This document shows positions 57,941 through 64,000 of a DNA stretch of 64,000 bases, piece by piece. Below the pieces are notes generated by a model. The model was not told the origin of the DNA. It did not search any database and saw nothing but the letters and a program-made list of their open reading frames with translations. The position numbers and the translations under genes were made by a program. Position 1 is the first letter of the stretch. Each line of letters opens with the position of its first letter. The DNA is taken from contig NZ_MWQN01000001.1 of the NCBI RefSeq assembly GCF_002024165.1, positions 310,001 to 374,000 of the forward strand, in the 5' to 3' direction. The DNA comes from Embleya scabrispora (GTDB lineage: Bacteria; Actinomycetota; Actinomycetes; Streptomycetales; Streptomycetaceae).

Positions 57941-58585
57941 TCACAGCTGCAGGTAGCGCAATACCGCCATCACCCTTCGGTGATCGGTGTCCGAGGGCGG
58001 CAGGTCCAGTTTGGTGAAGATGTTCCCGACGTGCTTCTCCACCGCCCGCTCGGTCACCACCAGCTTCTTCGCGATCGCCGCGTTGGTGCGCCCCTCGGCC
58101 ATCAGGCCCAGGACCTCGTGCTCGCGCGGGGTCAGCGTGTTCAGCCCGCCGCTGCGCAGGCCCGCGCCGAACAACTGGGTGACCACCTCGGGGTCGAGCG
58201 CGGTGCCACCGGCCGCGACCCGCTCCAGCGCGTCGGTGAAGTCGCGGGTGTCCACCACCCGTTCCTTGAGCAGATAGCCCACCCCCGCCGCGTTGCCGCC
58301 GAGCAGTTGGGCGGCGTAGCGGGTCTCGATGTACTGCGAGAAGACCAGCACGCCGATTCCGGGATGCTCGCGCCGGATGTCGATCGCGGCCCGCAGTCCC
58401 TCGTCGGTGTGCGTGGGCGGCATCCGGATGTCGACCACGCACACATCGGGTTTGTGCTCGGCCACCGCCGCCCGCAGCGCGTCGGCGTCGGGGACGGCCG
58501 CGGCCACCTCGTGGTCGCGGTCGAGAAGCAGTTGGACGAGGCCGTCCCGCAGGATGGCGGCGTCCTCGGCGATGACGATGCGCAT
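57941..58585 (-). CDS. NarL/FixJ-type response regulator
   Basis: A 214-residue regulator. The receiver has MRIVIAEDAAILRDGLVQLL with its acidic pair, phosphoacceptor D52 in DVCVVDIRMPPTHTDEGLRA and K in GYLLKERVVD. The LuxR-type HTH at about 148-205 is LNTLTPREHEVLGLMAEGRT followed by NAAIAKKLVVTERAVEKHVG. The R-M-P-P-T-H-T-D-E-G-L motif is typical of actinobacterial NarL regulators paired with short sensor kinases. It is the second gene of the operon, 44 bp after the kinase stop. Regulated genes unknown. Confidence 0.95.
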   Translation of the reverse strand: MRIVIAEDAAILRDGLVQLLLDRDHEVAAAVPDADALRAAVAEHKPDVCVVDIRMPPTHTDEGLRAAIDIRREHPGIGVLVFSQYIETRYAAQLLGGNAAGVGYLLKERVVDTRDFTDALERVAAGGTALDPEVVTQLFGAGLRSGGLNTLTPREHEVLGLMAEGRTNAAIAKKLVVTERAVEKHVGNIFTKLDLPPSDTDHRRVMAVLRYLQL

Positions 58586-58629
58586 GGGCTCGATCGTCCC
58601 ATGCCCGGGCCGGTCCTCCGGCGGCCGGC

Positions 58630-59922
58630 TCAGCTGCGGATCGGCAGGTCCACCGTCACCTGGGTCGGCCCGCCGATCGGACTGTCGATGCGCAGTACCC
58701 CGTCCACCGTGCGGGCCCGCTCGACCAGTCCGGTGAGGCCACTGCCCTTGCCCGCGTGCGCGCCGCCGCGCCCGTTGTCGGTGACCGACAACCGCAGCAG
58801 GCCGTCGCGCACACTCACGTCGACGATCGCGGCGGTCGCGCCCGAGTGGTGCGCGACGTTGGTGAGCAGTTCGGCGGCGCAGAAGTACGCGATGGTCTCG
58901 ATCGTGGCGGGCGGCCGGACCGGGATGTCGGTGCGCACCTCCACGGGCACCGCGCTGCACGCCGCCAGGGTGGCCAGCGCGGCGTCCAGGCCCTGGTCGA
59001 GCACCGGCGGGTGGATCCCCCGGGCGAGGTCGCGCAGTTCCACGATCGCCTCCCGGGCGTTGCCGAGCGCGGTGTCCACGAGGGTGCGGGCGCGGTCCAC
59101 GTCCATCGGGCGCTCGGTGTCCTCGGCGTCGAGCTTCTCCCTGGCCAGGCTCAGGTTCATCGCGAGGGCGACGAGTCGGGCCTGGGCGCCGTCGTGCAGG
59201 TCGCGCTCGATCCGGCGCAGCGTGGCGGCCGAGTCGTCGACGGCGATCGCGCGGGTCTCCTCCAGGTCGGCCATGCGCTGGGCGGCCTTGCTGGGTCCGA
59301 GCAGGGCGGGGATGAGCAGGCGGTCGAGCAGTACGACGCCTCGGACCGCCCACGGCGCGAGCAGCAGGATCAGTACGCCCGCCACGGACACGACCAGTTG
59401 CAGCGGCAGGGTGTCGAAGTACAGGTCGTTGATCTGGATCCCCGAGTGGTGCACGACGCCGTCGGAGTCGGTGACGTGCGGGTCGAAGGCGGCCATGAGC
59501 AGCGGATAGACCAGCAGGACCAGCCCGTTGCCCCAGAACATGCCGGTGACCATCACGATGACCACGCCCAGCGGGAGCTTGAGCACGGTGTACGCGACCG
59601 CCCGCCAGCCCTCGGTGTTGCCGAGCGCGGATCCGAGCAGCCCGAGCGGGCCGGGCCGGCGCCGGAAGCGGCGCAGCGGCGGTACCTGGACGCCGAGCAT
59701 GGCCCGGGCCAGGCCGCGGTGCACGCCGCCCCACGCGCGGGCGCCCATCACGAGCAGGGCGAGGAGGGGCAGGCCGATCAGGGTGACGGTCAGGAGGATC
59801 CCGAACGCGGCGAGCATGAAGGCGACGCCGAAACCGAACACCGCGAGCGGGAAGGTGAGGATGGCGTAGCCGAACTCGGCCCATGTTCGTCGGGTGAACG
59901 GGGCCTTCAGGAAGGTGGGCAT
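58630..59922 (-). CDS. Sensor histidine kinase with PspC-like/putative-sensor N-terminal domain
   Basis: A 430-residue NarL-partner kinase. Residues 1-210 are the actinobacterial membrane sensor domain (PF13796-like) with four transmembrane helices, e.g. AEFGYAILTFPLAVFGFGVA and LPLLALLVMGARAWGGVHRG. The HisKA_3 domain has H243 in RIERDLHDGAQARLVALAMN. The ATPase domain shows AELLTNVAHHSGATAAIVDV, SVTDNGRGGAHAGKGSGLTG and LVERARTVDGVLRIDSPIGG. ATG 59922 was preferred because GAGG is six bases upstream; the ATG two codons earlier overlaps that site. It forms a two-component pair with the NarL-type regulator. Confidence 0.94.
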   Translation of the reverse strand: MPTFLKAPFTRRTWAEFGYAILTFPLAVFGFGVAFMLAAFGILLTVTLIGLPLLALLVMGARAWGGVHRGLARAMLGVQVPPLRRFRRRPGPLGLLGSALGNTEGWRAVAYTVLKLPLGVVIVMVTGMFWGNGLVLLVYPLLMAAFDPHVTDSDGVVHHSGIQINDLYFDTLPLQLVVSVAGVLILLLAPWAVRGVVLLDRLLIPALLGPSKAAQRMADLEETRAIAVDDSAATLRRIERDLHDGAQARLVALAMNLSLAREKLDAEDTERPMDVDRARTLVDTALGNAREAIVELRDLARGIHPPVLDQGLDAALATLAACSAVPVEVRTDIPVRPPATIETIAYFCAAELLTNVAHHSGATAAIVDVSVRDGLLRLSVTDNGRGGAHAGKGSGLTGLVERARTVDGVLRIDSPIGGPTQVTVDLPIRS

Positions 59923-60116
59923 CGGCATCCTCGGGGTGCTGCGGACGTGACGGTGGAGTGTGCCCATGCTCTCCGGCACGGGGACGCGGATGCGAGGGTG
60001 ACAGCCCCCGACGTCACGGTTCGGTTTGCCCCACCTCCCATCACGGACATTGTGCCGCGCACTCCGGCGGCGACCGGTCGCCGCGTCCCCGAGGGCCGCG
60101 CCGTGCCGGGTTTCGT

Positions 60117-61424
60117 TCACCGCCCGGCGCGGGCCGCTCCCGTGCGTACCGCCTCGGCGACCGCGTCGGCCAGGGGGCCGGTCTCCTCGGCGGTGAGGGT
60201 GGCCACGGTGATCCGAAGGCCGGGCGGCGAGGTGATCCGGTAGCGCGCGCCGGGGGCCACGACCCACCCTCGGGCGAGCAGGCCGGCGACGGCGGCGGTC
60301 TCGTCCCGGACCTCGATCCACACGTTGAACCCGGTGTCGCCCACCGCCCGCACGCCCCGCTCGCGCAGCGCCTCGATCAGCCCGGTCCGGCGCGTCCGGT
60401 ACGCCTCCCGGGCCGCGCGGATGTGTGCGGCGACCTCGGCGGAGGTCCACGCGTGGGCGACCGCGTGCTGGAGCGCGTGGCTGACCCAGCCGGGGCCGAG
60501 CCGCTGCCGGCCGATGATCCGGTCGATCGTGATCGCGTCGCCGGCCACCGCGGCGCAGCGCAGGTCCGGCCCGTACGCCTTGGAGGCGGAGCGGATGTGC
60601 GCCCAGTGGGTGGTGATGCCGGCGAGGGTGTGCAGGTCGCGGCCGCAGATGTCGTTGCCGTGGTCGTCCTCCAGGAGCACGACTCGCGGGTGCGCGGCCA
60701 GGATCGGGCGCAGCGCGGCGGCGCGTTCGGCGGACACGGAGGTGCCGGTGGGGTTGTGCGCGCGGGCGGTGACCACGAACGCGCGGGCACCGGCGCGCAG
60801 CGCGTCCTCGGTCGCGGCGGGATCGGGCCCCTGGTCGTCGACGGGGATCGGGCGCGGGGTCAGGTTGAGTGCGCCGAGCAGGTCGAGCAGGTTGCCCCAG
60901 CTCGGGTCCTCGACCGCGACCAGGTCGCCGGGGCGCAGGTGTGCGGTGAGCGAACGCTCCATGCCGTCGAGCGCGCCGGAGGTGGCGGCCAGGTGGTCGG
61001 TGGGCACGCCCACCGCGTCGAGCACGGTGCGGGCGGCGTCCTCGAACGGCGGGTACAGCGCGCCGTGGACGTACAGGGGTCGCCAGTGGCCGGGCTCGGG
61101 GAAGACCGGCGAGGGCAGCAGCGCGGGGTCGGGCTCGCCGCTTGCCAGGTCGCGCGCGCCGGGCGGCACGCTCGGGCCCAGGGTGGTGCGCTGCGTGGTG
61201 GCCGGGCGGGCCCGGATGCGGGTGCCGGCTCGGCCGTGGGTCTCCACGATGCCGCGTTCGCGCAGGGTCCGGTAGGCGGCGGCGACGGTGTTGGCGTTCA
61301 CGCCGAGTTCGGCCGCGAGCGTGCGTACGGGTGGCAGCGCGTCGCCGGGGGCGATCTCGCGCGCGTGCAGGTCGCGCTCGACGGATGCGGCGATGTCGGC
61401 GGCGGTACGACCGGTGGTGGCCAT
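60117..61424 (-). CDS. MocR/PdxR-type regulator (GntR HTH fused to aminotransferase domain)
   Basis: A 435-residue fusion. Residues 5-72 are a GntR winged helix: IAASVERDLHAREIAPGDAL, PPVRTLAAELGVNANTVAAA, YRTLRERGIVETHGRAGTRI. Residues 90-435 are a type I aminotransferase fold; K282 (SASKAYGPDLR) is the PLP-binding Lys and RAHNPTGTSVS and LEDDHGNDI are its usual surroundings. MocR proteins sense PLP or related compounds and regulate vitamin B6 or neighbouring genes. It is divergent from a pyridoxamine-oxidase-family gene, with an 8-bp perfect inverted repeat at that gene's promoter. ATG 61424. Confidence 0.94.
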   Translation of the reverse strand: MATTGRTAADIAASVERDLHAREIAPGDALPPVRTLAAELGVNANTVAAAYRTLRERGIVETHGRAGTRIRARPATTQRTTLGPSVPPGARDLASGEPDPALLPSPVFPEPGHWRPLYVHGALYPPFEDAARTVLDAVGVPTDHLAATSGALDGMERSLTAHLRPGDLVAVEDPSWGNLLDLLGALNLTPRPIPVDDQGPDPAATEDALRAGARAFVVTARAHNPTGTSVSAERAAALRPILAAHPRVVLLEDDHGNDICGRDLHTLAGITTHWAHIRSASKAYGPDLRCAAVAGDAITIDRIIGRQRLGPGWVSHALQHAVAHAWTSAEVAAHIRAAREAYRTRRTGLIEALRERGVRAVGDTGFNVWIEVRDETAAVAGLLARGWVVAPGARYRITSPPGLRITVATLTAEETGPLADAVAEAVRTGAARAGR

Positions 61425-61468
61425 GCTTCTCCTGCGTCCTGGGCACATTCCGGGAGGAGGTTATGCCG

Positions 61469-61499
61469 TTGACAGCCTCCCCAGGTCCGGCTTTATTGT
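61469..61499 (+). promoter_or_regulatory. Promoter of the PNPOx-family gene
   Basis: A perfect -35 box TTGACA at 61469-61474 is followed, after a 17-19 bp spacer, by TTTATTGT at 61492-61499, the only AT-rich hexamers in the region (TATTGT at 61494-61499 is the best -10). The left arm of the operator overlaps this -10, so bound regulator would block or position polymerase. Confidence 0.65.
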
Positions 61500-61531
61500 A
61501 CTACTCCAAAGAGGGTTTTGAACTAGTACAA
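61496..61531. promoter_or_regulatory. Perfect inverted-repeat operator, probable MocR site
   Basis: TTGTACTA (61496-61503) and TAGTACAA (61524-61531) are exact inverted arms separated by 20 bp, a distance that suits a dimer with two recognition helices spread over three turns. It overlaps the -10 region and reaches to within 12 bp of the PNPOx-family start, next to its AAAGGA ribosome site. It stands out by low GC. Confidence 0.75.
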
Positions 61532-61543
61532 AGGATCTTCGCG

Positions 61544-62203
61544 ATGGCCGAGTATCCCGTCACCGCCGCCACCTCCCCGAAGCGTCACCGCGACCGCATG
61601 CGCTACGACGCCGACACGGTGCACGCGATCCTGGACGCCGGCTTCATGGCGCACGTCTCGTTCACCGTCGGCGGCCGGCCCCAGTTGATCCCGCTCGCGT
61701 TCGGACGCGACGGGGAGCGCCTGTACCTGCACACCTCCAGCGGCGGGCAACTCGCCCTCGCGGCCCGGGCGAGCGGCGCCGAGGGTGTGCCGGTGGCGAT
61801 CTCGGTCACCCACATCGACTCGGTGGTGCTCTCCCGCTCGGCGATGCACCACTCGGTGGACTACCGCTGCGTGATCGCGCACGGCCCGCTCGTGCACGTC
61901 ACCGACCCCGACGAACAGCTGCACGCCTACCGGGTGATCATCGACCACCTGGTCCCCGGCCGCGCCGACGACGTACGCGCGCCGAGCCCGAAGGAGAACG
62001 CGCAGACCACGGTGTTGCGCCTGGACCTGGACCAGGTGGCCGCGAAGGTCCGCGACCACGGCCTGGCCGAGGACCCCGACGACCTCGACCTCCCGCACTA
62101 CGCGGGCGTGGTCCCCCTCACCACCACCCGGGGCCCCATCCGCCCCGACCGCGCCGACCAGGACGTCCCGCCCTACCTGGCCACCTGGCTCGGAGCCTCC
62201 TGA
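61544..62203 (+). CDS. Pyridoxamine 5'-phosphate oxidase family protein (NimA-like)
   Basis: A 219-residue FMN-binding split-barrel protein. KRHRDRMRYDADTVHAILDA, FMAHVSFTVGGRPQLIPLAF and GRDGERLYLHTSSGGQLALA form the first sheet; VAISVTHIDSVVLSRSAMHH and VDYRCVIAHGPLVHVTDPDE complete it. This pattern is the PF12900 (Pyridox_ox_2/NimA) branch, not the classical PdxH, so conversion of pyridoxamine phosphate is not certain. The ATG at 61544 follows AAAGGA. Its promoter carries the inverted repeat assigned to the divergent MocR regulator, linking the gene to vitamin B6 sensing or to a related PLP-responsive function. Confidence 0.9.
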   Translation: MAEYPVTAATSPKRHRDRMRYDADTVHAILDAGFMAHVSFTVGGRPQLIPLAFGRDGERLYLHTSSGGQLALAARASGAEGVPVAISVTHIDSVVLSRSAMHHSVDYRCVIAHGPLVHVTDPDEQLHAYRVIIDHLVPGRADDVRAPSPKENAQTTVLRLDLDQVAAKVRDHGLAEDPDDLDLPHYAGVVPLTTTRGPIRPDRADQDVPPYLATWLGAS

Positions 62204-62243
62204 CCGGTGCGCGGTGCGGGCCGACGCCGCCGTCGGCGCCCCG

Positions 62244-62921
62244 TCAGTCGTGTTCCACCCGGGCGGCGATGCGGCAGGTCAGGGCGATGGCGACGACGAA
62301 CACACCTGCGGTGACCGCGAGTTGCGTGGTGGGAAGGTCGATCCTGTCGTGGCGGGCGGCGTCGGTGAGCACCTTCAGCACGCGTGCCGCCGGGCTGCCG
62401 GGGGTGACCAGGGCGGCGAGGGTGAGCAGCGCCGCGATCGGGACGGCGTACGCGGCTCGGCGCAGCACCGGACGGTTCGTCAGCGCGCCGATCGCGACGC
62501 CCGCCAGGATGGTGACGAACTGGGCCATCGCGCCGGCGGCGAGCGCCTCGCCCCGGCTGACGCCGTGCGTGGCACGGTTGGCGATGTCGTTGGTGCCGGC
62601 GGCGAGCGCGCCGGTGCAGATCGCGGCGAGCAGGCAGGTCAGGGTCAACGCGACGAGCAGCCCGGCCAGGTGCGCGCGCCCGGGCCCGACCGCCGCCGAG
62701 GCGGTGTGCCGGGCCGCCGCGGGCTCGACCGTGACGGCCACGCGCGTCAGCCACACCGCGACCGGCATGATCGCGGCCGCCGCCCACGCGAACGAGGACA
62801 GCAGCGGATCGCCGCCCGCCACGCCGATGCCCATCACGGCGGCGTAGAGCAGGACCGGCGGCACCCACCGATACGAGAGCAGCAGCAGCGCCGCCTGATA
62901 GCGCACCACGGCGGAGATCAC
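62244..62921 (-). CDS. ABC transporter membrane protein
   Basis: A 225-residue integral membrane protein with about six helices: LLYAAVMGIGVAGGDPLLSS, AAAIMPVAVWLTRVAVTVE, LAGLLVALTLTCLLAAICTG, AMAQFVTILAGVAIGALTNR, AAYAVPIAALLTLAALVTPG and QLAVTAGVFVVAIALTCRIA. Sequence conservation is low, as usual for ABC-2-like permeases. GTG 62921 overlaps the TGA of the ATPase gene (GTGA), so the two are coupled and form one exporter or importer of unknown substrate. Minus-strand gene convergent with the PNPOx-family gene. Confidence 0.85.
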   Translation of the reverse strand: MISAVVRYQAALLLLSYRWVPPVLLYAAVMGIGVAGGDPLLSSFAWAAAAIMPVAVWLTRVAVTVEPAAARHTASAAVGPGRAHLAGLLVALTLTCLLAAICTGALAAGTNDIANRATHGVSRGEALAAGAMAQFVTILAGVAIGALTNRPVLRRAAYAVPIAALLTLAALVTPGSPAARVLKVLTDAARHDRIDLPTTQLAVTAGVFVVAIALTCRIAARVEHD

Positions 62922-63745
62922 GCGCCGTCTCCTTCCCGATGGACCGCCCGGACGCTGATCCCGGGCACGGCGGTGAGCAGATGCCGCAGCAGCGCGTCGG
63001 AGTGCGCGGTACTGCTGTGCAACCGCACCACGCCGGGCCTGCTCTGCTCGCGGACGGGATCGCCCGGGAGTCGGTCCAGTTCGGGGCTCGGCCCGGTGTC
63101 GATGTCGATCAGCACCCGGATCGCCTGGGCCTCGGGAATCGCCGCGACGACCGCGCCCGCCTCGACCCGATAGGTCTCGTACACCTCGTCGGCGAGCCGT
63201 CGGGGGTCGTGGTCGACGAAGACCACGGTGGCGCCCGCTTCGACGCGTTCGACCACGCAGCCGTCCAGGACGTCGCGCGAGGGCTGGTCGAGCCCGGTCC
63301 ACGCCTCGTCCAGGACCAGCAGATCCGGTTCGGCCAGGAACGCCTGAGCCACCGCCACCTTTTGGCAGGTGCCCTTGGACAACCCGCGCAGCGGCGCGCG
63401 TATCTTGTCGGCGAAGCCGAGGCGTTCGGCCCACTCGTCCGCGCGGCGCCGGCTCTCCCGGCCGGTGAGGCCGTGCAGTCGGCCCAGGTGGGTCAGGTAT
63501 CGCCGGGCGGTGAACGGCAGTTCGGGCGGGAAGCGCTCGGGGACGTAGGCGGCCGTGCCGCGTTCGGTGACGCTGCCCGTGGTCGGCTCGCACACGCCGG
63601 CCACCACCCGCAGGAGAGTGGACTTGCCGCCGCCGTTGCCGCCTTCGACCCGGATCAGCGCGCCGCGCGGCAGCTGCAGGTCCACCGCGCGCAACACCCA
63701 CGGGCCGCGCAGGCCGTATCGCTTGCCGACACCCGTCAGGTGCAC
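62918..63745 (-). CDS. ABC transporter ATP-binding protein
   Basis: A 275-residue cassette. Walker A is GGNGGGKST (residues about 35-43), the signature is L-S-K-G-T-C-Q-K-V (degenerate relative to LSGGQ), Walker B LLVLDEAWTGLD and the H-loop VVFVDHDPRRLADEVYETYR. Residues 200-275 form an extra C-terminal domain with DTGPSPELDRLPGDPVREQS that may be regulatory. The LSKG signature is typical of ABC-2-type heavy-duty exporters such as antibiotic and bacteriocin pumps. GTG 63745 follows GAAGGGGGA. Coupled to the membrane partner by a 4-bp overlap. Confidence 0.92.
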   Translation of the reverse strand: MHLTGVGKRYGLRGPWVLRAVDLQLPRGALIRVEGGNGGGKSTLLRVVAGVCEPTTGSVTERGTAAYVPERFPPELPFTARRYLTHLGRLHGLTGRESRRRADEWAERLGFADKIRAPLRGLSKGTCQKVAVAQAFLAEPDLLVLDEAWTGLDQPSRDVLDGCVVERVEAGATVVFVDHDPRRLADEVYETYRVEAGAVVAAIPEAQAIRVLIDIDTGPSPELDRLPGDPVREQSRPGVVRLHSSTAHSDALLRHLLTAVPGISVRAVHREGDGA

Positions 63746-63862
63746 CGCCGTCCCCCTTCGCCGAACCTCGGCAGCAGACCTTACGGCAGCACGGGGGCCG
63801 GCACACCCCGCGGCCGGCCGGGCAAGGGAGCCAACTGCCTTGGCCGGCAGGGGCCGACGCGC

Positions 63863-63896
63863 GAACGGGCCCGTCGCCGAGGCGACGGGCCCGTTC
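63863..63896. terminator. Perfect 16-bp stem terminator hairpin
   Basis: GAACGGGCCCGTCGCC (63863-63878) and GGCGACGGGCCCGTTC (63881-63896) are exact inverted arms. It lies 25 bp beyond the stop (63921) of the minus-strand gene entering from the right and also upstream of the ABC pair, which it isolates from that gene. TTCTGG follows on the + side; on the minus side the stem is followed by GCGCGT, so it acts mainly as a stable 3' hairpin. Confidence 0.85.
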
Positions 63897-63920
63897 TGGT
63901 GAACTCCGGTGCGCGGTGCC

Positions 63921-64000
63921 CTACAGGTCGGTCTTGGAGACCTTCGGGGCCTCCGCCTTCAGCTTGGCCCCGGCCGCGTTGGGGACCGGGTCGGGCTGCT
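63921..64000 (-). CDS. C-terminal end of an unidentified protein (cut by window edge)
   Basis: The last 26 codons of a minus-strand gene, ending with TAG at 63921-63923. The readable C-terminus is QPDPVPNAAGAKLKAEAPKV followed by SKTDL-stop. The Lys/Ala/Pro composition looks like a flexible tail. That is too little to identify the product. It is followed by the strong hairpin at 63863-63896, as expected for a highly expressed gene. Confidence 0.75.
   Translation of the reverse strand, partial: QPDPVPNAAGAKLKAEAPKVSKTDL

Noticed and set aside
1-64000. CRISPR arrays, insertion sequences, tRNA or rRNA genes, phage or integrase genes
   Set aside because: None seen: no regularly spaced 25-40 bp repeats, no transposase motifs, no tRNA T-loop/CCA patterns I could support, and no mobile-element genes.

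Overview
The window is very GC-rich, with near-saturated G/C at third codon positions, GTG starts, 4-bp GTGA/ATGA gene overlaps and many paralogous TetR, MmyB-type, MFS, GNAT and F420/luciferase-like genes. This is the look of a chromosomal segment from a Streptomyces-like actinomycete (Streptomycetaceae or close relatives); the genus cannot be fixed from sequence alone. I see no rRNA, tRNA, CRISPR array, insertion sequence or phage gene. Both ends cut a gene: a CYP125-like cytochrome P450 on the left and the last 26 codons of an unidentified protein on the right.

Layout. 0-3.0 kb: P450, two TetR regulators, a Nudix hydrolase. 3-4.5 kb: F420-type oxidoreductase and a GNAT. 4.6-6.5 kb: a tight minus-strand alkylation-repair-like set (O6-alkylguanine methyltransferase, 2OG-Fe(II) oxygenase, frameshifted Ada-type zinc-domain protein). 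6.7-16.4 kb: GNAT, VOC, DUF488, amidohydrolase, F420-reductase-like protein/HxlR pair, MFS/MmyB-type pair, exonuclease III, Nudix, TerD-vWA protein. 16.7-23.6 kb: small basic protein, asparaginase, S1-domain protein, ABC-F ATPase, luciferase-like oxidoreductase coupled to an SDR. 24-36 kb: two MFS transporters, phosphatase, ATP-grasp enzyme, APH-like kinase, type II NADH dehydrogenase, isoaspartyl methyltransferase. 36-42 kb: SDR/MmyB-type pair, HTH_42 protein, SH3-like membrane protein, acyltransferase. 42.6-45.3 kb: a coupled class II/class I terpene cyclase pair. 45.6-50 kb: YciI, structured intergenic RNA, small membrane protein, DinB, LipB, methyltransferase, crotonase. 50.2-53.2 kb: a 1005-residue regulator-like ATPase split by a very long low-complexity insert. 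55-60 kb: two two-component systems. 60-64 kb: MocR regulator facing a PNPOx-family gene, then a two-gene ABC transporter.

Most genes are single or paired housekeeping and accessory functions. The segments that clearly work as units are the repair trio, the terpene pair (predicted to cyclise a C20 diphosphate in two steps), the luciferase-like/SDR pair, the two sensor-kinase/regulator pairs, the MocR/PNPOx divergon with its operator, and the ABC transporter pair. The features most worth follow-up are a closed, terminator-tailed RNA fold at 46.1 kb, the terpene synthase with a degenerate aspartate-rich motif, the insert-bearing ATPase, and several exact repeats in divergent promoter regions.
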